A DNA stretch of 64,000 bases, taken from positions 55,997-119,996 of the forward strand of contig NW_025777414.1 of the NCBI RefSeq assembly GCF_021130785.1, in the 5' to 3' direction. Shown one piece after another: positions 11,813-24,871 of this stretch. The notes under the pieces were generated by a model that had not been told where the DNA came from, did not search any database, and saw nothing but the letters and a program-made list of their open reading frames with translations. The stretch's first letter is position 1; the number at the start of each line of letters is the position of its first letter. The DNA is from Homalodisca vitripennis. Its lineage: Eukaryota; Arthropoda; Insecta; Hemiptera; Cicadellidae. The translations under genes and the position numbers were made by a program.

Positions 11813-14800
11813 AGAATATTTAAATCTGAGTTAATAATGTAACAAATACTAAAAATAATACTTTTTACAATTACTAAGATATCAAAAGGATACACGTAAA
11901 CATTTTTTAAATAAAATAATACTGTGTAATATTTTTATACATGTTAGCGTTCTAACTCCAAATCAGGAGAATGATTATTCCAATTATTGACCCACATATC
12001 CCATGTTAGTTCAATAAAAATATAAGGGTTAATTTAATGTTTAACATTACAGACTGCAGTTACAAAGGTGAGCAACATTTAAATGCGCCCTGTCAATCAC
12101 CCATATCGAGAAATGTATTATCAGATTGGCTGCCATCATTATAGTGGTGGTAGGTATAGTAAAAAGCTAGGCCCCTAAAACTATTTGACGGGAATCAATT
12201 TTCATATTATACCCAGAGAGTGAAAAGTTCTTTATCCATAGTCTATAATTATTATTTTTAAATTAATAAGAAGTTCAATGCAGTAGTTTGACTTTCCTAC
12301 AACGAAAGTTTTAAAATGTAATGTTTAACTTTTGTGACTGAGAAAGTTCACTATGTCGTTGTAACCATATTTGATAGAAAAACAGCTTATAAAATACCAA
12401 ATTTATTTTTAATTTAAAATTGTTTTATGCCAGTAAAACTATATTCAACTACTATGTAAATTTGTTTAAATTTATAGAGAGAAAGCATAGGAAATCTTGA
12501 CATTAAAAGCACCCTTAATTTAAACCTTTTCAACAACCGTTGTAGAGCAGAGAAAAAATATCCAGAGAACAAAATTAAAGATTGGATAAAATACACTTTT
12601 AACTGTACCGTTTTAGCAAATATTAGGTATTAGCTATAAAAGTTACTATCTAACTTTTAATATAAATTAAAAGACTGTTATGAAACCCAGTTTAGTTTTC
12701 TTTTAACAGAAGTACGATCGGTATGATCTTATTTATATAGGATCTTTTGTCATACTTGTGAATTTACATACATTTTCTTGAACGCAAAACAAGGCAAAAT
12801 GAACTATGGACCAACAAAATAAAAAGAATAGAGTAAATTGAAATAGCCATATCAACAGATTTTATGAATCGTGGCTAGAAGGCAAACTCAGCATTGGCGT
12901 TGGAAATATAATTCACTCAACGCAGAAGTGCTCATAGACGCACAAAATCGTACAAAATTGCGAGCGAAGCTGTGGGTAATTGCTAATAATACAGAGTGAT
13001 TTCAATGAGATATGCACAAACTGTAGCAAATCATTCTAAATGTAAAAATAATGAAAAAAGGTTATATAAACGTGGGTCCGGAATGCTTTGTTAGCAAGTT
13101 ACGGTTAGACAAAGATTTCGCAAGGATTTCAAATAACCATGTAAAACGAGGTCTTCCTGAAGTGTTGGCAAAGATAGATTAAGATGCAAACGCCATCAAT
13201 TCTTATGGTTTTTGTGCTGATAAATCGAAATAAAATAAATCTCAGACTTGTAAGTTACGTAGTTTTTGGGAAAACCAGTGCCAAATACAAATATTACCAG
13301 TGAAAAAACACGTCTTTCATCTTTGGGCACCAATTTTGTTATTTTACCAAGAAGAAACAGATCTAAGTTTGTAATACAATGTTGAATAAAATTGTGTAAA
13401 TAAAGTACCGGTACATGGGATGTAGAGTTTTCATGAAATAAATATTTATTCATTACAATACAAAATGAAATAAATCAGAAAACATTAATCTAAATATAGT
13501 CGACTAAATCACAGTTAAAAAAGAATAGAGCTGTGTGATGGGTCAGTAATAATAGAAACTAAGGGAGTATGCCGAAGAGATAAGTAATAACCTGATTAGA
13601 GTACAGACTGATCTAGTCAGCGAGGGCCGACCTTGTACAGTCTCAGCACCAAATACAACAAACTTTAACACTCTCAACTCATTTTTCCTAATACCTACTA
13701 CTGTTTTCCTGTACTACTGTGAGGCCTTAGTGTAGAATTATGAATTTTATTGTAATTGCATTGTTGTACATCATCAATTTGAGCTTCGTAAATGAAGTAT
13801 TTTTTTAGATCTCATTATTTTTATTGATGTGTTTGGGCTGCCCCTTCTCCTATGTCTTTCACAAAGCCCCTGGTCATCTGCTTTAAATTTCAGCTCTTAA
13901 TTATTTCTGGACGTGTTGAAGCATTTATTCCCTTCTCTCTACGCCACCACTTTTGCATTAAAATAATCGATTTCCGCACTTCATAAAATAATTATTTCAC
14001 ACAGTATAAATAGTTAAGCCCACGCTCTATATTATGCCACTTTTGCCAACACGAAATCAGTAATATAACAGATTTTATAACATTTTTATAATAACTATTT
14101 ACTTTTCACCCACCTGGCGTAACGAAATCACTTTCAGAAAACACGCTATGAATATATTTAACTATTTTGACTTAGAACTAATAATATAACGTAAAAAATA
14201 TAAGCCAACAATTCGAGAGAAATTATTAATGTTTAAAATCTATGGTAGTTTGTTAGTCTGGCAAATACGTGAAAATGAATGAAATAATCCAAGTTGGAAT
14301 GAGTGAAATTAATGATATTTGTAAATATTTTCAAAACATCCAAACCTTTTGATAATCGCTAAAAATAATATAAATATTTGTATGCTATTTGAAACAAATG
14401 TAATTTACTTATAAAATTTATGAAATAAGTACGGCAATACAATGTATACTTTCTTCTTAACAATGTTGCTTTTATTAGTCAAAACGTGTCCTAAAAACAT
14501 AACTATGCACTTTAGTTAAATATGCTATTTACAATTACTTTTCTCAATAACAATACATGTTTCTCAGTTTAATCAGAAGGAGGAGTAATAAGTCATTGTA
14601 TTGCATTGAGTTAAACCACAATTTTGTCTACTAATACTTAAAGCCACGTTACTATTTGACATGTTCAACATGCTAACATGTACTGACTCAAACGGCAATG
14701 CTTGTAACCAAAAGTATACTCACCATCTAACCACAATGGTGGAGCTCTGATTTAGCTTTCATCGTCTTTACAAATTGTGTTCACTCAACGTTACTGTCAG

Positions 14801-16793
14801 CAACAGAGGTAGCTCACAACATGTGTTGCCTCATTTAGTGACTTTGTTACTTCACTTAACTTACATAATATTCCTTTGTTAAGCAATGTGTGTCAAACAC
14901 AAAGCTTAGCATGACATTTTACGAGATACGTGTATTTTATATTACTGTCCTGTTGTAAACAACAGCTGTTTCTCGTATTCAAAGAGCCTTTTTTTGTGTA
15001 CAAACCTTTATTCCTCTATTTACATAATATCATATTTTTATGATCCAAAACAATTTTGGCGTCTTTAATACTTTTACCAATCTAAAGTATCGTGATATAA
15101 TGATTGTACTCGGTTTATTTCCGAATTATATTCTGTGATATCCTTGTTGCCAAAAATGCATCACCAGATTTTTAAGTTTATTCGTAAGTTCGTTTTCATG
15201 ATAACGTACGGACAGACTGACAGACGTACATAGATACAATTATTCTAGCCCCTCGATTGATTAGTTTTGTTAACGCTTAACCAAAAATGTACACGTTCAC
15301 TTAGCTTACAGTTGGAAAAGGCGTAGCTCACATTATAGGTTGTCTAACTCAGTGACTTCGTTTTATAATTAGCTCAGTTCTTAACATGGGCTTGTAATTT
15401 ATCAGGATTTACGAACCAGTATCTGTATTTTGATGAGATTTAAAAATTGTTACCTCACCAAATGTCAGATTTAATAAAATTTTTCCAGGAATTTATTTCC
15501 AGTACTAGTCGTATTCTTATCATCCAACATTAATAACAGCTGTTTAAATACTTCAGCCTGTCCATGACGATATTATTTTTCGTTAATTTATGACAGGGGA
15601 ATATGTATTAACTAAGACATGTCCTTACAGACCTGTAATACACAAGCTATATCGATCAAAACTTGTCGGTGGTTGGTTAGCCTTCAGCCAATCTCGATAG
15701 TCTTTAATTCGCCTCTACAGGCGACTGATCATTACTGGCCGTTTCGTTTTAACATCCATTGACTGAAGATGGCACTCCACAGTAACAAAGAAGTATTTCA
15801 ATAACAAAATTTTATAAGTAATATTTCGACTTGGTAAAAACCTGAAGATTTTAATTTTATATGTTGGAATTTGTGCTTTTGTTTGCTATCACGTGATCTT
15901 AACTGACGTATTTAACATTACTATAGTAATGTATTTATAACTAAAAATTCCACGAACATAGACAGAATCTATAAAATTAGCAAGAACTAATAATGACCAT
16001 TTGACATCACTATTTTTTGGTGGTTATTTATCCGTTTGATTCAAATAAGGATAAATACTTCTGTGAATCACGCTTATCAAATTTTAGGTCTGAAACTTAT
16101 TGGAAGCACGATTTGAAGTTTCTACTACGGTTTCTATTTATTAAAGTACTATTTATTTGCAAAAAAATAATCATCATCAATTACGATATTAATTGCACAA
16201 GGAAGTAATTAGAAATAAGACCATTTATTTAAAGATATTCTAAGGAAAAACACGTAAAATTACGACACTAAATTTTCTATACATATTCCACTATTGTTCA
16301 TTGTAACTTCCTATAAAATTTGTTTAAGCCTTTAATTGAATATTATCATATTTTGTGTAGCAATTAAAAAAAATCACCATATCCAACCCTAGACAACAGT
16401 GTATTAGAACTTCCATTACACTTATATGTGTCATATACATAATATAAATATGTATGTCTAATAAGAAAAGTGATCTATTTCCCATCCGCATTAAAGGCCT
16501 TGCGTTCAAGTCTCATTGGATAAACCTCGAGAAAATGCATCAGCCAGTTTACAATGTGTCACCCCAGTGGACGTTTCTCCAGATCATATTCTAAATTGGG
16601 GCTGCATAGGAATAACATTTTCCAAAGAACAAGTTCTAAAACTACTTAGTATCCACAATATTATGAACTGTTTGAATTTTTAACAGTTAATATATCTATG
16701 GTAATTAGATATAAATAAACTGTAAATGTGATATAACTCCAATGTACGCTTTTGGTTTTCAATTTCGGTTAGTATAAACTTTTATAAGCCTAA
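11813..16793. other. Copy 1: long intergenic stretch (copy 2 equivalent 24872-29849)
   Basis: AT-rich throughout. Open frames of 60-85 codons (minus 12414-12596, minus 13196-13453, plus 16017-16208, minus 16324-16509) have no recognisable domain. The first two are not both preserved in copy 2. A (GACA)n-like tract lies at 15210-15226 and a repeat-end-like motif at 12957-12987. No RNA gene or intact element was found. Confidence 0.55.
12957..12987 (+). repeat. Possible transposon-terminal motif (copy 1)
   Basis: GCGAGCGAAGCTGTGGGTAA followed by TTGCTAAT resembles the GCGAGCGAAGCCGCGGGTAA...GCTAGT type motif that recurs at the ends of many dispersed insect repeats. It is an isolated GC-rich patch in AT-rich DNA. 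The family cannot be named from this alone. Confidence 0.35.
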
Positions 16794-17030
16794 TCAGTGT
16801 GCTTTGTCACTTTTGTGCAAAGCAGATCTGTTGTTCACTTGAGGATTTTCTTCAATAATTAATTTCACTTTGTGTTTGGTGTATTGCTTTGTAATTCCAT
16901 ATCCAAAGGTGCCCTCGTTTTTTTCTACAGCTGTAGTTAGATAGCGAATGGTTTTTTGAGTCATATTTGAGTTTGATCCTCCAGTTATTAAGACATTTCC
17001 ATTCTCAATTTCAAATAAAACTAACTGCAT
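16794..17030 (-). CDS. Unrecognised 78-residue ORF, open in copy 1
   Basis: Starts at Met (17030) and ends at TGA (16794). The protein has a balanced composition with charged residues (LITGGSNSNMTQKTIRYL near residues 14-31, then a Lys-rich middle), more protein-like than the surrounding AT-rich frames. It has no signal peptide, membrane segment or domain I recognise. The copy 2 equivalent is broken by two extra T's in T runs. It sits about 450 bp from the 129-bp minisatellite. It could be an exon, a transposon scrap or chance, so confidence that it is coding is low. Confidence 0.3.
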   Translation of the reverse strand: MQLVLFEIENGNVLITGGSNSNMTQKTIRYLTTAVEKNEGTFGYGITKQYTKHKVKLIIEENPQVNNRSALHKSDKAH

Positions 17031-17481
17031 GCATTAAAAAATGTTTGATTACGTATCTGCTGTCATATTATACTAAGAAAGATTATACTACTGTCATAAC
17101 TATTTCAGATTACTATGATTGATGGTATTTTATTTATTGCAAAACAATATTCTGCAACAAACATTTTATGATAAGTAATATTCAGCGATAAAACATGTAT
17201 ATGTATTAACATCTATGCTAAATTTAGTCTAAATCTGCACATTATTTTGAATGATCGAGTATCAAGTATCCAAATAACCAAAAATACAAATATACAAACG
17301 TCCAAACATTATAGTTTGCAAGCTTTCGCATTTAAAATAGTTATAGGATTATAATATGTTATCACACGTAAGCTCACAAGATGGTTCCAGTTATGTCAGA
17401 TGTTATCAAGAAATCAGAACACATCAATCACTTTGACTAAACGAGTTTTAAACTATCCAATAAATTCAATGCACTAAATGC
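17031..17481. other. Copy 1: intergenic DNA before the minisatellite
   Basis: AT-rich, with no gene, RNA or repeat recognised. Confidence 0.6.
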
Positions 17482-19029
17482 GTATTTTTGGTTGAGGAAT
17501 ACACTGTATATTGTAATCTGGTAATTAAATCATCAAGTAAATTGATTGGTTTCAAACAATGACGTTCTGTTTACAATTCATTTCGCTGTAGTGCTTAGAA
17601 ACCCACTAAATACTGATTGAAGAATGCGTAGTATATATTATCAGTCTGGTATTAAAATCATCCTATTAGCTTAATTGGTTTCAAATGGTAACGTTTTCTT
17701 TAATTTTCCATCCACTGTAGGAATTAGAAATCCCACTAGATACTGATTGAGGAATGCATGGTATATTAACAGTCTAGTATTTACCGTTAGCACTACAGCT
17801 TAATTGGTTCCAAAAAGTGGAGTTATATTTGCGTTTAAATGTACTGTAGTAGTTACAAATCCCACTAGATACTGATTAAGGAATGCATGGTATATTACCA
17901 GTCTGGTATTTACCTTTAGCACTACAGCTTAATTTGTTCCAAAAGGTGGGAGTTATATTTGCGTTTCAATTTACTGTAGTAATTGCAAATCCCACTGGAT
18001 ACTGATTGAGGAATGCATGGTATATTACCAGTCTGGTATTTACCTTTATCACTACAGCTTAATTGGTTCCAAAAGGTGGAGTTATATTTGCGTTTAAATT
18101 TACTGTAGTAATTACAAATCCCACTAGATACTGGTTGAGGAATGCATGGTATATTACCAGTCTGGTATTTACCTTTAGCACTACAGCGTAATTGGTTCCA
18201 AAAGCGGAGTTATATTTGCGATTAAATTTACTGTAGTAATTACAAATCCCACTAGATACTGATTGAGGATGCATGGTATATTACCAGTCTGGTATTTACC
18301 TTTAGCACTACAGCTTAATTGGTTCCAAAAGGTGGAGTTATATTTGCGTTTCCATTTACTTTAGTAATTACAAATCCCAGTAGATACTGATTGAGGAATG
18401 CATGGTATATTACCAGTCTGGTATTTACCTTTAGCACTACAGCGTAATTGGTTCCAAAAGGTGGAGTTATATTTGCGATTAAATTTACTGTAGTAATTAC
18501 AAATCCCACTAGATACTGATTGAGGAATGCTTGGTATATTACCAGTCTGGTATTTTCCTTTAGCACTACAGCTTAATTGGTTCCAAAAGGTGGAGTTATA
18601 TTTGCGTTTAAATTTACTGTAGTAATTACAAATCCCACTAGATACTGATTGAGGAATGCTTGGTATATTACCAGTCTGGTATTTACCTTTAGCACTACAG
18701 CTTAATTGGTTCCAAAAGGTGGAGTTATATTTGCGTTTAAATTTACTGTAGTAATTACTAATCCTACTTGATACTGATTGAGGAATGCATGGTATATTAC
18801 TAGTCTGGTATTTACCTTTAGCACTACAGCTTAATTTGTTCCAAAAGGTGGAGTTATATTTGCGTTTAAATTTACTGTAGTAATTACTAATCCGCTTTGA
18901 TACTGATTGAGGAATGCATGGTATATTATCAGTCTGGTATTTACCTTTAGCACTACAGCTTAATTGGTTCCAAAAGGTGGAGTTATATTTGCGTTTCCAT
19001 TTACTGTAGTAGTTACAAATCCCTCTAGG
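17482..19029. repeat. 129-bp minisatellite, 12 units (copy 1)
   Basis: Unit starts (TACTGATTGAGG) fall at 17611, 17741, 17870, 18000, 18129, 18257, 18385, 18514, 18643, 18772 and 18901, preceded by a diverged unit from 17482. Spacing is 128-130 bp and the total is 1,548 bp, or 12 x 129. The first two or three units are the most diverged and the inner ones nearly identical. Because 129 is a multiple of three, the minus strand is open over several units: 18361-19068 reads a 43-residue repeat containing NYYSKFKRKYNSTFWNQ. A second minus-strand frame is also open across units (18059-18274 and 18315-18566). Two open frames argue for a stop-free unit and against a selected protein. It is not CRISPR: there are no spacers and the unit is a single block. 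Confidence 0.95.
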
Positions 19030-19041
19030 TACTGATTGCAA

Positions 19042-19067
19042 TGACATATTGCAGTCACAATATGTCA
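19042..19067. repeat. 10-bp-stem hairpin at the minisatellite edge (copy 1)
   Basis: TGACATATTG (19042-19051) and CAATATGTCA (19058-19067) pair perfectly around a six-base loop, 12 bases after the last unit start. It interrupts the 13th unit and marks the right end of the array. Confidence 0.75.
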
Positions 19068-20371
19068 TACAAGAAGTATCTATAGGGATTTGTAAGTACT
19101 AAAGTGAATGGATGCGGGCCATATGCCTGACATGACAAAAATGGTATTTAATTGAAAAAAGTAGATTTATAGATGCAGTAATGGTGTAAGAAATTTTATT
19201 GCTTTACCTGTAATTGTTTGGAACTATAAAGCCCGTCCGGGACTATTTTGCACATTTTGTGTGTGTGTGTGTGTGTTTTTTCTTTGCAATGACTATACTA
19301 AAAATAGCTACATTATAAGTGATCGTGACGCATTTTATATTGTATTATGGCAATATTAATAATAATGTAAATTTTAATTTTGCTAATCATAAGTCTTATA
19401 TGTAACAGATTTATAACGTCTAAAATATATAGTGTAGTAGGATAAACATATTTTAACATAACTAATTAAAAGGAACAATTAAAATATTAATTTTTTAGAT
19501 ACATAAGTAAAATATGTTGTTCATATTATTTACATATTTAAATAAAAAAACAAATTATCATTATAAAAAACATAAAGTAGATTTGCAGTTTATTTTTTAT
19601 GAAAATTGGTTGAATAAAAATCTACGAGAATGACTCATGTGTTTTACATTTTTACCTTCTTTGTGTCTGATAAAAAATTGCCTAAATTTCATACTAATAC
19701 CTGCAGTTGCAATAAAATATTTATTGTTTTTCCACCTTCAGGAAATAGATGTCTTAGGAACCTATAAATATAGCATAAAAGTTTGAAACAGCTTATCTTA
19801 ATTATGCATCCACATACCTGTATGTCCGTTTACATCGTATAACGAGGCTTTTTTTAGTTATACTGTACAGATTTTAATGATTTATAAAACACGACTAATT
19901 CTTTCGACCATTCACACACTACAATGGAATGGAACGTCTTGTGAGAAACTGATGAAAAATTGTTATATAACTACTTATGAAGTAATCTAAACAAACATAA
20001 ATATACCGGCTATATTATACCAATTCCAATATTATTTTAGTTTTTGCATAATCATGTGTGAATTTTCTATTTTCTATAGAAAGTACGTGAAAAAGAACAC
20101 TTTGAAACAAATAAAGTCATTGGTCCAATGCTCAACGATGACATTTTTAACTATGAAATCAAAATAATTGAGATCTACCCTAGTTTAGTAATAAATACAA
20201 ACAACAAATGTAATAATTTGATTTAATGAGTGTATTATACTGATTCATGATATAATTCCTGTTTGGGATTGCCTAGGATTTTTTTTATGTCTTTCCTTCC
20301 AATGTTTAACAAAGTATGACTACGTCATGCTATGTGTCACGTAACAGGCTTCACCGAGATTACATAAAAAA
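19068..20371. other. Copy 1: intergenic DNA with (GT)9 (copy 2 equivalent 32131-33439)
   Basis: No gene is supported. A pure (GT)9 tract lies at 19259-19276. AT-rich sequence continues to the duplication junction. Confidence 0.65.
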
Positions 20372-21728
20372 ATATACCAAATTCAAGCTCATTTCAACAA
20401 GCCGTTCTCAAGTGAAAAATAATTAATTGTAAAAATCAAAATTTTTGATGTTCGGCTAATTATTTGATTTTTAAAAGTTTTTATAGTGAAATATGGCCTT
20501 TGTTTGGTACAGAAATAATATATCTGAAACATTAGAGTGTTTTGGGACACTCTGAACGTATATAAACATAAACAGTTTGTAAATTTCGTCTAAAATACAA
20601 GACATTTTCCAGCGATATAAAGGAAATATACTAAAAAAACATGATATGTTAATAGAACCACTTTTTGAAATACAAAGAATAAATAATTTTTCATAATTAC
20701 AAAGAATATTAATTTATGATAATATTTTTATTTAATTATATAATTTTATTAAAATGGAACGACGACACAGTTAAAATTGTAATAGTTAATTTTATCTCTA
20801 CAACTTTCACATCTTTAATTTAGACCATCAGGTTGTTTGGTTTGTAGAACCTTCTGATGAGCTATTTCTAAATAATTAATTTTAAGTTGAAGATACTTCT
20901 GAATTAGGCTTATAATTTAAAGAAAAGCATGCATCGAATTTTGTTGTTATGCTCCATTGCGTGGGCTGAAATATGATTGGATTTATTTTAAGGTTTGTAT
21001 CACTGCGATTTTTTTATTATATTTTTATAATGGAGTTATTGTCTGACCAATGTAGTCTTTTGGACAGCTTTTACATGGCCATTAGTAAATGACATTGCTG
21101 GATTCACACGCCATTTTACCAATTATAGGATAATTATTTTTGTAGTGCTACTGCAGAAAGTTTTTGAATTTATTGTTAAATTATAAGTTTTGAAGCGAGG
21201 CTTTCAACAGGGTTTTCAGCCAAAAGGTTTGTTTAACTTTAGGGGTAGGTCATCAGAGGGTAGTGTAGGTCTTACTAATATGTTTAGAAAATTTTAGGGT
21301 TTTTAAAAATTACTCTAGGTTGATTACCTAATAAATTTCGTGTTACATGTGAAGCTTGTAGAATATTATAAGTGGTTTTTTTTCATACTATAAGTTTATT
21401 ATAGCCTTGGAAAGAAAACAGGAATACATTTTCCTTGGTTATTGCAGTTTCTAGGAGTATAATGTTTGGCTTTTTGCATGTTACAATCTACAACGTTTTG
21501 AGAATATCCTCTATTTTGAAAAGCATTTTGAATATTTTAATGTGACAATCGTAATCAAGTTTATCTGGACAAGTATTTTTGGTCTAACAGTTAAACATTT
21601 TGAAATTTGTTCCACAATGTAACCAGTATGGCAGCTGGAATAATGTAAATATTCTATTGAATTTGTATCTTTGACATGAATTTTAAACTCATATGTCATA
21701 TGTATATGAAAAGTCTGAACATTTTTTC

Positions 21729-21758
21729 TTTCGTTTTATATATGTTATATATAAAACG

Positions 21759-21761
<3 letters not shown>
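21729..21761. repeat. Near-perfect palindrome (copy 2)
   Basis: Counterpart of 8713-8744, with one extra T in the loop and the same 14-bp arms. Confidence 0.7.
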
Positions 21762-21804
<43 letters not shown>

Positions 21805-21848
21805 ATATATAAATATAATATATATATAAAATTATATATATATATATT
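21761..21848. repeat. (AT)n microsatellite (copy 2)
   Basis: Slightly longer AT tract than in copy 1. The difference is the kind expected from slippage or from sequencing error. Confidence 0.9.
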
Positions 21849-23675
21849 ATACTACATGTTTTATATACCTACGGGCACAGATATATTATAAAGTTCGAGA
21901 GGGCGGATTAAATTAAAATTTTAAATGTACTGATAGGAAAGAGCTTGACTGACTTTGTCGCAATTTAGGAGTTTTAAACGTCAACTACAAATGGTCTGAT
22001 TGGTTCTGTCACTCTTCTGTTGTCCCAGATAAAATTGAAGCTTGCCATCTTTGTCTCATTAAGTAAATAAGGATTGTATAATAAACACATTTCGAGATTG
22101 AGATGATCGTTCAGTGAATAAAATTGCATAGTAACTAATTTTTAAATGTATACATATGTTTTAAGGCCACAGACGTAGATTTCACAATGAATAAACATAT
22201 AGTAACATGTTTTGGAACATTGTTTTAGAAAAATCAAGAAAGGAAAACCATCTAAAACACATGTAAATAAAAATGTTTACATTAGTCACAAAAATGTTAT
22301 ACATTTTTCAGGTAGCAAAATAAATCCATCTATTGTAAGTTGGTTTTCCCGCTAATTGACTTAGCTGTTCCGCTACAAATTTTCTATTCAGCGCATATAT
22401 TACAAAAGTGTGAAATAGTTTCTTTTTATGAATTTAAATGGTAGTACTTACGTTATGTTTAATAACAATATTTCAACGAAGCCAGTGTTAACTGAGTCCT
22501 TTTTTCTGAGACAATAATAAAACTCTCCCAAATTGATCGATGATTATCATTTTCAATAAAGATCTAGAGGTAATAGAAGCAGAGTTAATCTTAATCATAT
22601 AGATGAACTCGTTTGTCAATTATTATCAAGGATACAGAGTGAACAAAATATTTTTAAAATCTTGATATCTATTATATATTTATTTATTATTATTAGATAT
22701 TATTGATTTAAGATCTTGACATTTTTTAATTTAGCTTCACGTAATATATTTTTGTTAGGGCAAAAACTAAATTTATAAAAAAAAAAACTTTTATTATACC
22801 CATTATCGTACCTTTCACAGATGGATCGGAGTTTTTTAATCAACCCAAACGGTGACGACAGACGTAGTCCTCTAGCAATATAACAATAATGGAGAATGAA
22901 ATTAGTGTTGATATTGCTCCGTGTTAAGTAAACTTCTGAAAAGTTCGGACTTGTTATTAAAAAACTTTGTTTATTGCTGTTCTGCAGCTGACAAGTCTGT
23001 ATATAGTAAATATTACTTTTGTACGGTGCATGGACACAGTTTTATAACGTAAACTAATTACTTGATTACTTACTTTATAATAATAAAAAGTATATGAAGA
23101 AATGTTGATTTAAATTTTGTAAAAGTTTCCATGCCTACCATCCGACAACAATAACTAATGAAATTTCAAAATTGTTTACAAAAATAAATTCTCTCTAATA
23201 AGTTAAAGTCGAAACCTCTTAAGAGTTACGCCAGTTATCCTGTTTGTTAACAAATTATTCAGAAATGTATATTACTAAAAAACTATATATACCAGCTATA
23301 TGTAATTCTTACGAGCTTATGTGGAATTCAAACAAGCATTATTTAAAATTACTTTAAAAATGTTAAACCCCTATTTTGTTTAGGTCAGTAATTCGTAATA
23401 AAATTATATATAACATTTCTTTAACAAAAATTTCATAAAAATCATCTAAAACTATTAAGGGATATTAAAAAATTGAACAAAAAAGTATTGAAAAAAGTTA
23501 ACAAAAAACAAAGTTGCTTATAAATATCCTAAATAATTTTTTTTGTGATTCTGTTTGAAGACATATTGCAGATTTATAAAGTTAAAATTTTTGCACCTAT
23601 TAAAATGGCGCGTATTTAAACGTTTATTTGTCGATACTGGTTAACGAACCTATCCAAGCTATGTGTAATTAGATA

Positions 23676-23927
23676 ATGTGGTTATATGGTATTGTATCTG
23701 TACCTCGTTTTATTTTGAATGTGTTCCAAAACTATGTAGTTGTCTTGTTCAAAATTTTCGTCTTATATTGCATAAGATTTCCTACATATATTATATATAA
23801 GATATTGGTAGCTTTGGATTCTGGAGCCATGATTATGGAAAATGCAAAATATCACCCCGAAATTCGGTCAAGAGGGCAAGTGCTATTAGCAGATTTCAAT
23901 AAATTATACCTAAAAAGCACACCTTAA
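23676..23927 (+). CDS. Unrecognised 83-residue ORF, open in copy 2
   Basis: Starts at ATG and ends at TAA. The first 45 residues are hydrophobic (Val/Ile/Phe/Leu/Tyr rich) and could form one or two membrane segments, but AT-rich noise gives the same look. The second half (about residues 46-83) is polar and more protein-like. No family recognised. The copy 1 equivalent is disrupted by small indels. A transposon remnant, a short exon or chance are all possible. Confidence 0.3.
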   Translation: MWLYGIVSVPRFILNVFQNYVVVLFKIFVLYCIRFPTYIIYKILVALDSGAMIMENAKYHPEIRSRGQVLLADFNKLYLKSTP

Positions 23928-24394
23928 TCAAAAGATATGGTATACAAATTTGGATAACAAGTATTTTACTTATGAATTTTTCAGTTGCAGTTAATTTCAA
24001 AATCCACGCCAAAAACTCAGTATCTGTTTTTTTATTAACATATAAACTAAACTTATTCCCCTCCATTCATCTAAAATGTAACACAGAAATAAACAAGATG
24101 AATTTTAGTAATTTACGCTATTTTAGCATTACTAGTTAGGTTGCATTTAAATTATGAATAGGTATCAAAACCTTAATAGTCCGATCCAGGCAACCATGTT
24201 GCTATCTTGGAGCAGCAAATAATTAACCGCAGATCTCCTTACCAGATGACGAGAGTCAAGAAGACAACTTGATTCAATAAGTCCTCTTTATATGTGAGGA
24301 AGATTTGTTGGATTGGATGGGACTCTCTTACTCTCTCGACGGGATAGTTCACTCCGATTCACTTTTTACCAGTTACTGTTCAGCTACGGGAATA

Positions 24395-24471
24395 CCGATA
24401 GCTGAGCCGTCTAAGATGTAGGACTTTGGATCTGCTACAGATAGTGCAGGTTTTAAATCATGTTTCCGGCC
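24395..24471 (+). repeat. tRNA-related SINE-like head (copy 2)
   Basis: Same tRNA-like segment as 11338-11412, with an extra G before the A box and an extra T in the B-box region. Both boxes remain recognisable. The next open ORF begins about 150 bp downstream on the opposite strand. Confidence 0.5.
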
Positions 24472-24616
24472 TTATAACTTTTTATTATTACCGTCGGCCT
24501 TGTACTGTATCGAACCTCCTGCTTATTCCTTTTACAAGACCATCGCACAGGCCAGGGGCCCAAGAGGCCTGACGGGCTGAATAAGGCTTTAAAGAGAAAC
24601 AGCCTAACCTAAAAAA

Positions 24617-24871
24617 CTAATCCTCCAAGACTTTTTTAAAAACTGTCGTGGCTGAGGTATTACCAGTATCACCCATTGCGTCAGCAGTACTGATCTCGTC
24701 AGGAACTAACGAAATTTTATTACCAATAATATATTTCCACTTGATATCTAGTAGTTTTTTTCTCCGAAAAACTCTAGTCTTGTAACTAACTATTTTGTCC
24801 CAATTCTTCTTCAAGTTAACAGGCAAGATACTCCCAATAAACTCTAACAAATTCCAATCACTTTTATTCAT
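24617..24871 (-). CDS. Unrecognised 84-residue ORF, open in copy 2
   Basis: Starts at Met (24871) and ends at TAG (24617). The frame is open five further codons upstream to a TAA. The protein begins MNKSDWNLLEFIGSILP, has a basic middle (KTRVFRRKKLLDIKWK, about residues 32-47) and an acidic, Thr/Ser-rich end. Its composition is less biased than the neighbouring frames, so a decayed exon or retroelement fragment is plausible. I do not recognise the family. Copy 1 carries a one-base insertion. Confidence 0.35.
   Translation of the reverse strand: MNKSDWNLLEFIGSILPVNLKKNWDKIVSYKTRVFRRKKLLDIKWKYIIGNKISLVPDEISTADAMGDTGNTSATTVFKKVLED

Larger units (their letters stand above)
7364..20371 (+). repeat. 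13-kb tandem duplication, copy 1
   Basis: The sequence from 7364 (ATATACCAAATTC) recurs in order from 20372, and its end at about 20371 (ACATAAAAAAAT) matches the end of copy 2 at about 33439. Unit length is 13,008 bp here against 13,068 bp in copy 2. The offset between copies grows from 13,008 at the start to 13,015 near 8.5 kb, 13,060 near 11.5 kb and 13,068 at the end, mostly by single-base homopolymer changes. Substitutions are rare (A at 8978 against G at 22002; A at 9707 against G at 22741). The breakpoints share only two bases (AT). Confidence 0.95.

Noticed and set aside
17482..19029. CRISPR-like regular array
   Set aside because: The unit is one 129-bp block without unique spacers, in eukaryotic-type DNA.
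18361..19068. 235-residue repeat protein gene
   Set aside because: Two frames are open across the same units, it has no conserved start, and copy 2 switches frame by one-base indels. Better explained as a stop-free minisatellite.
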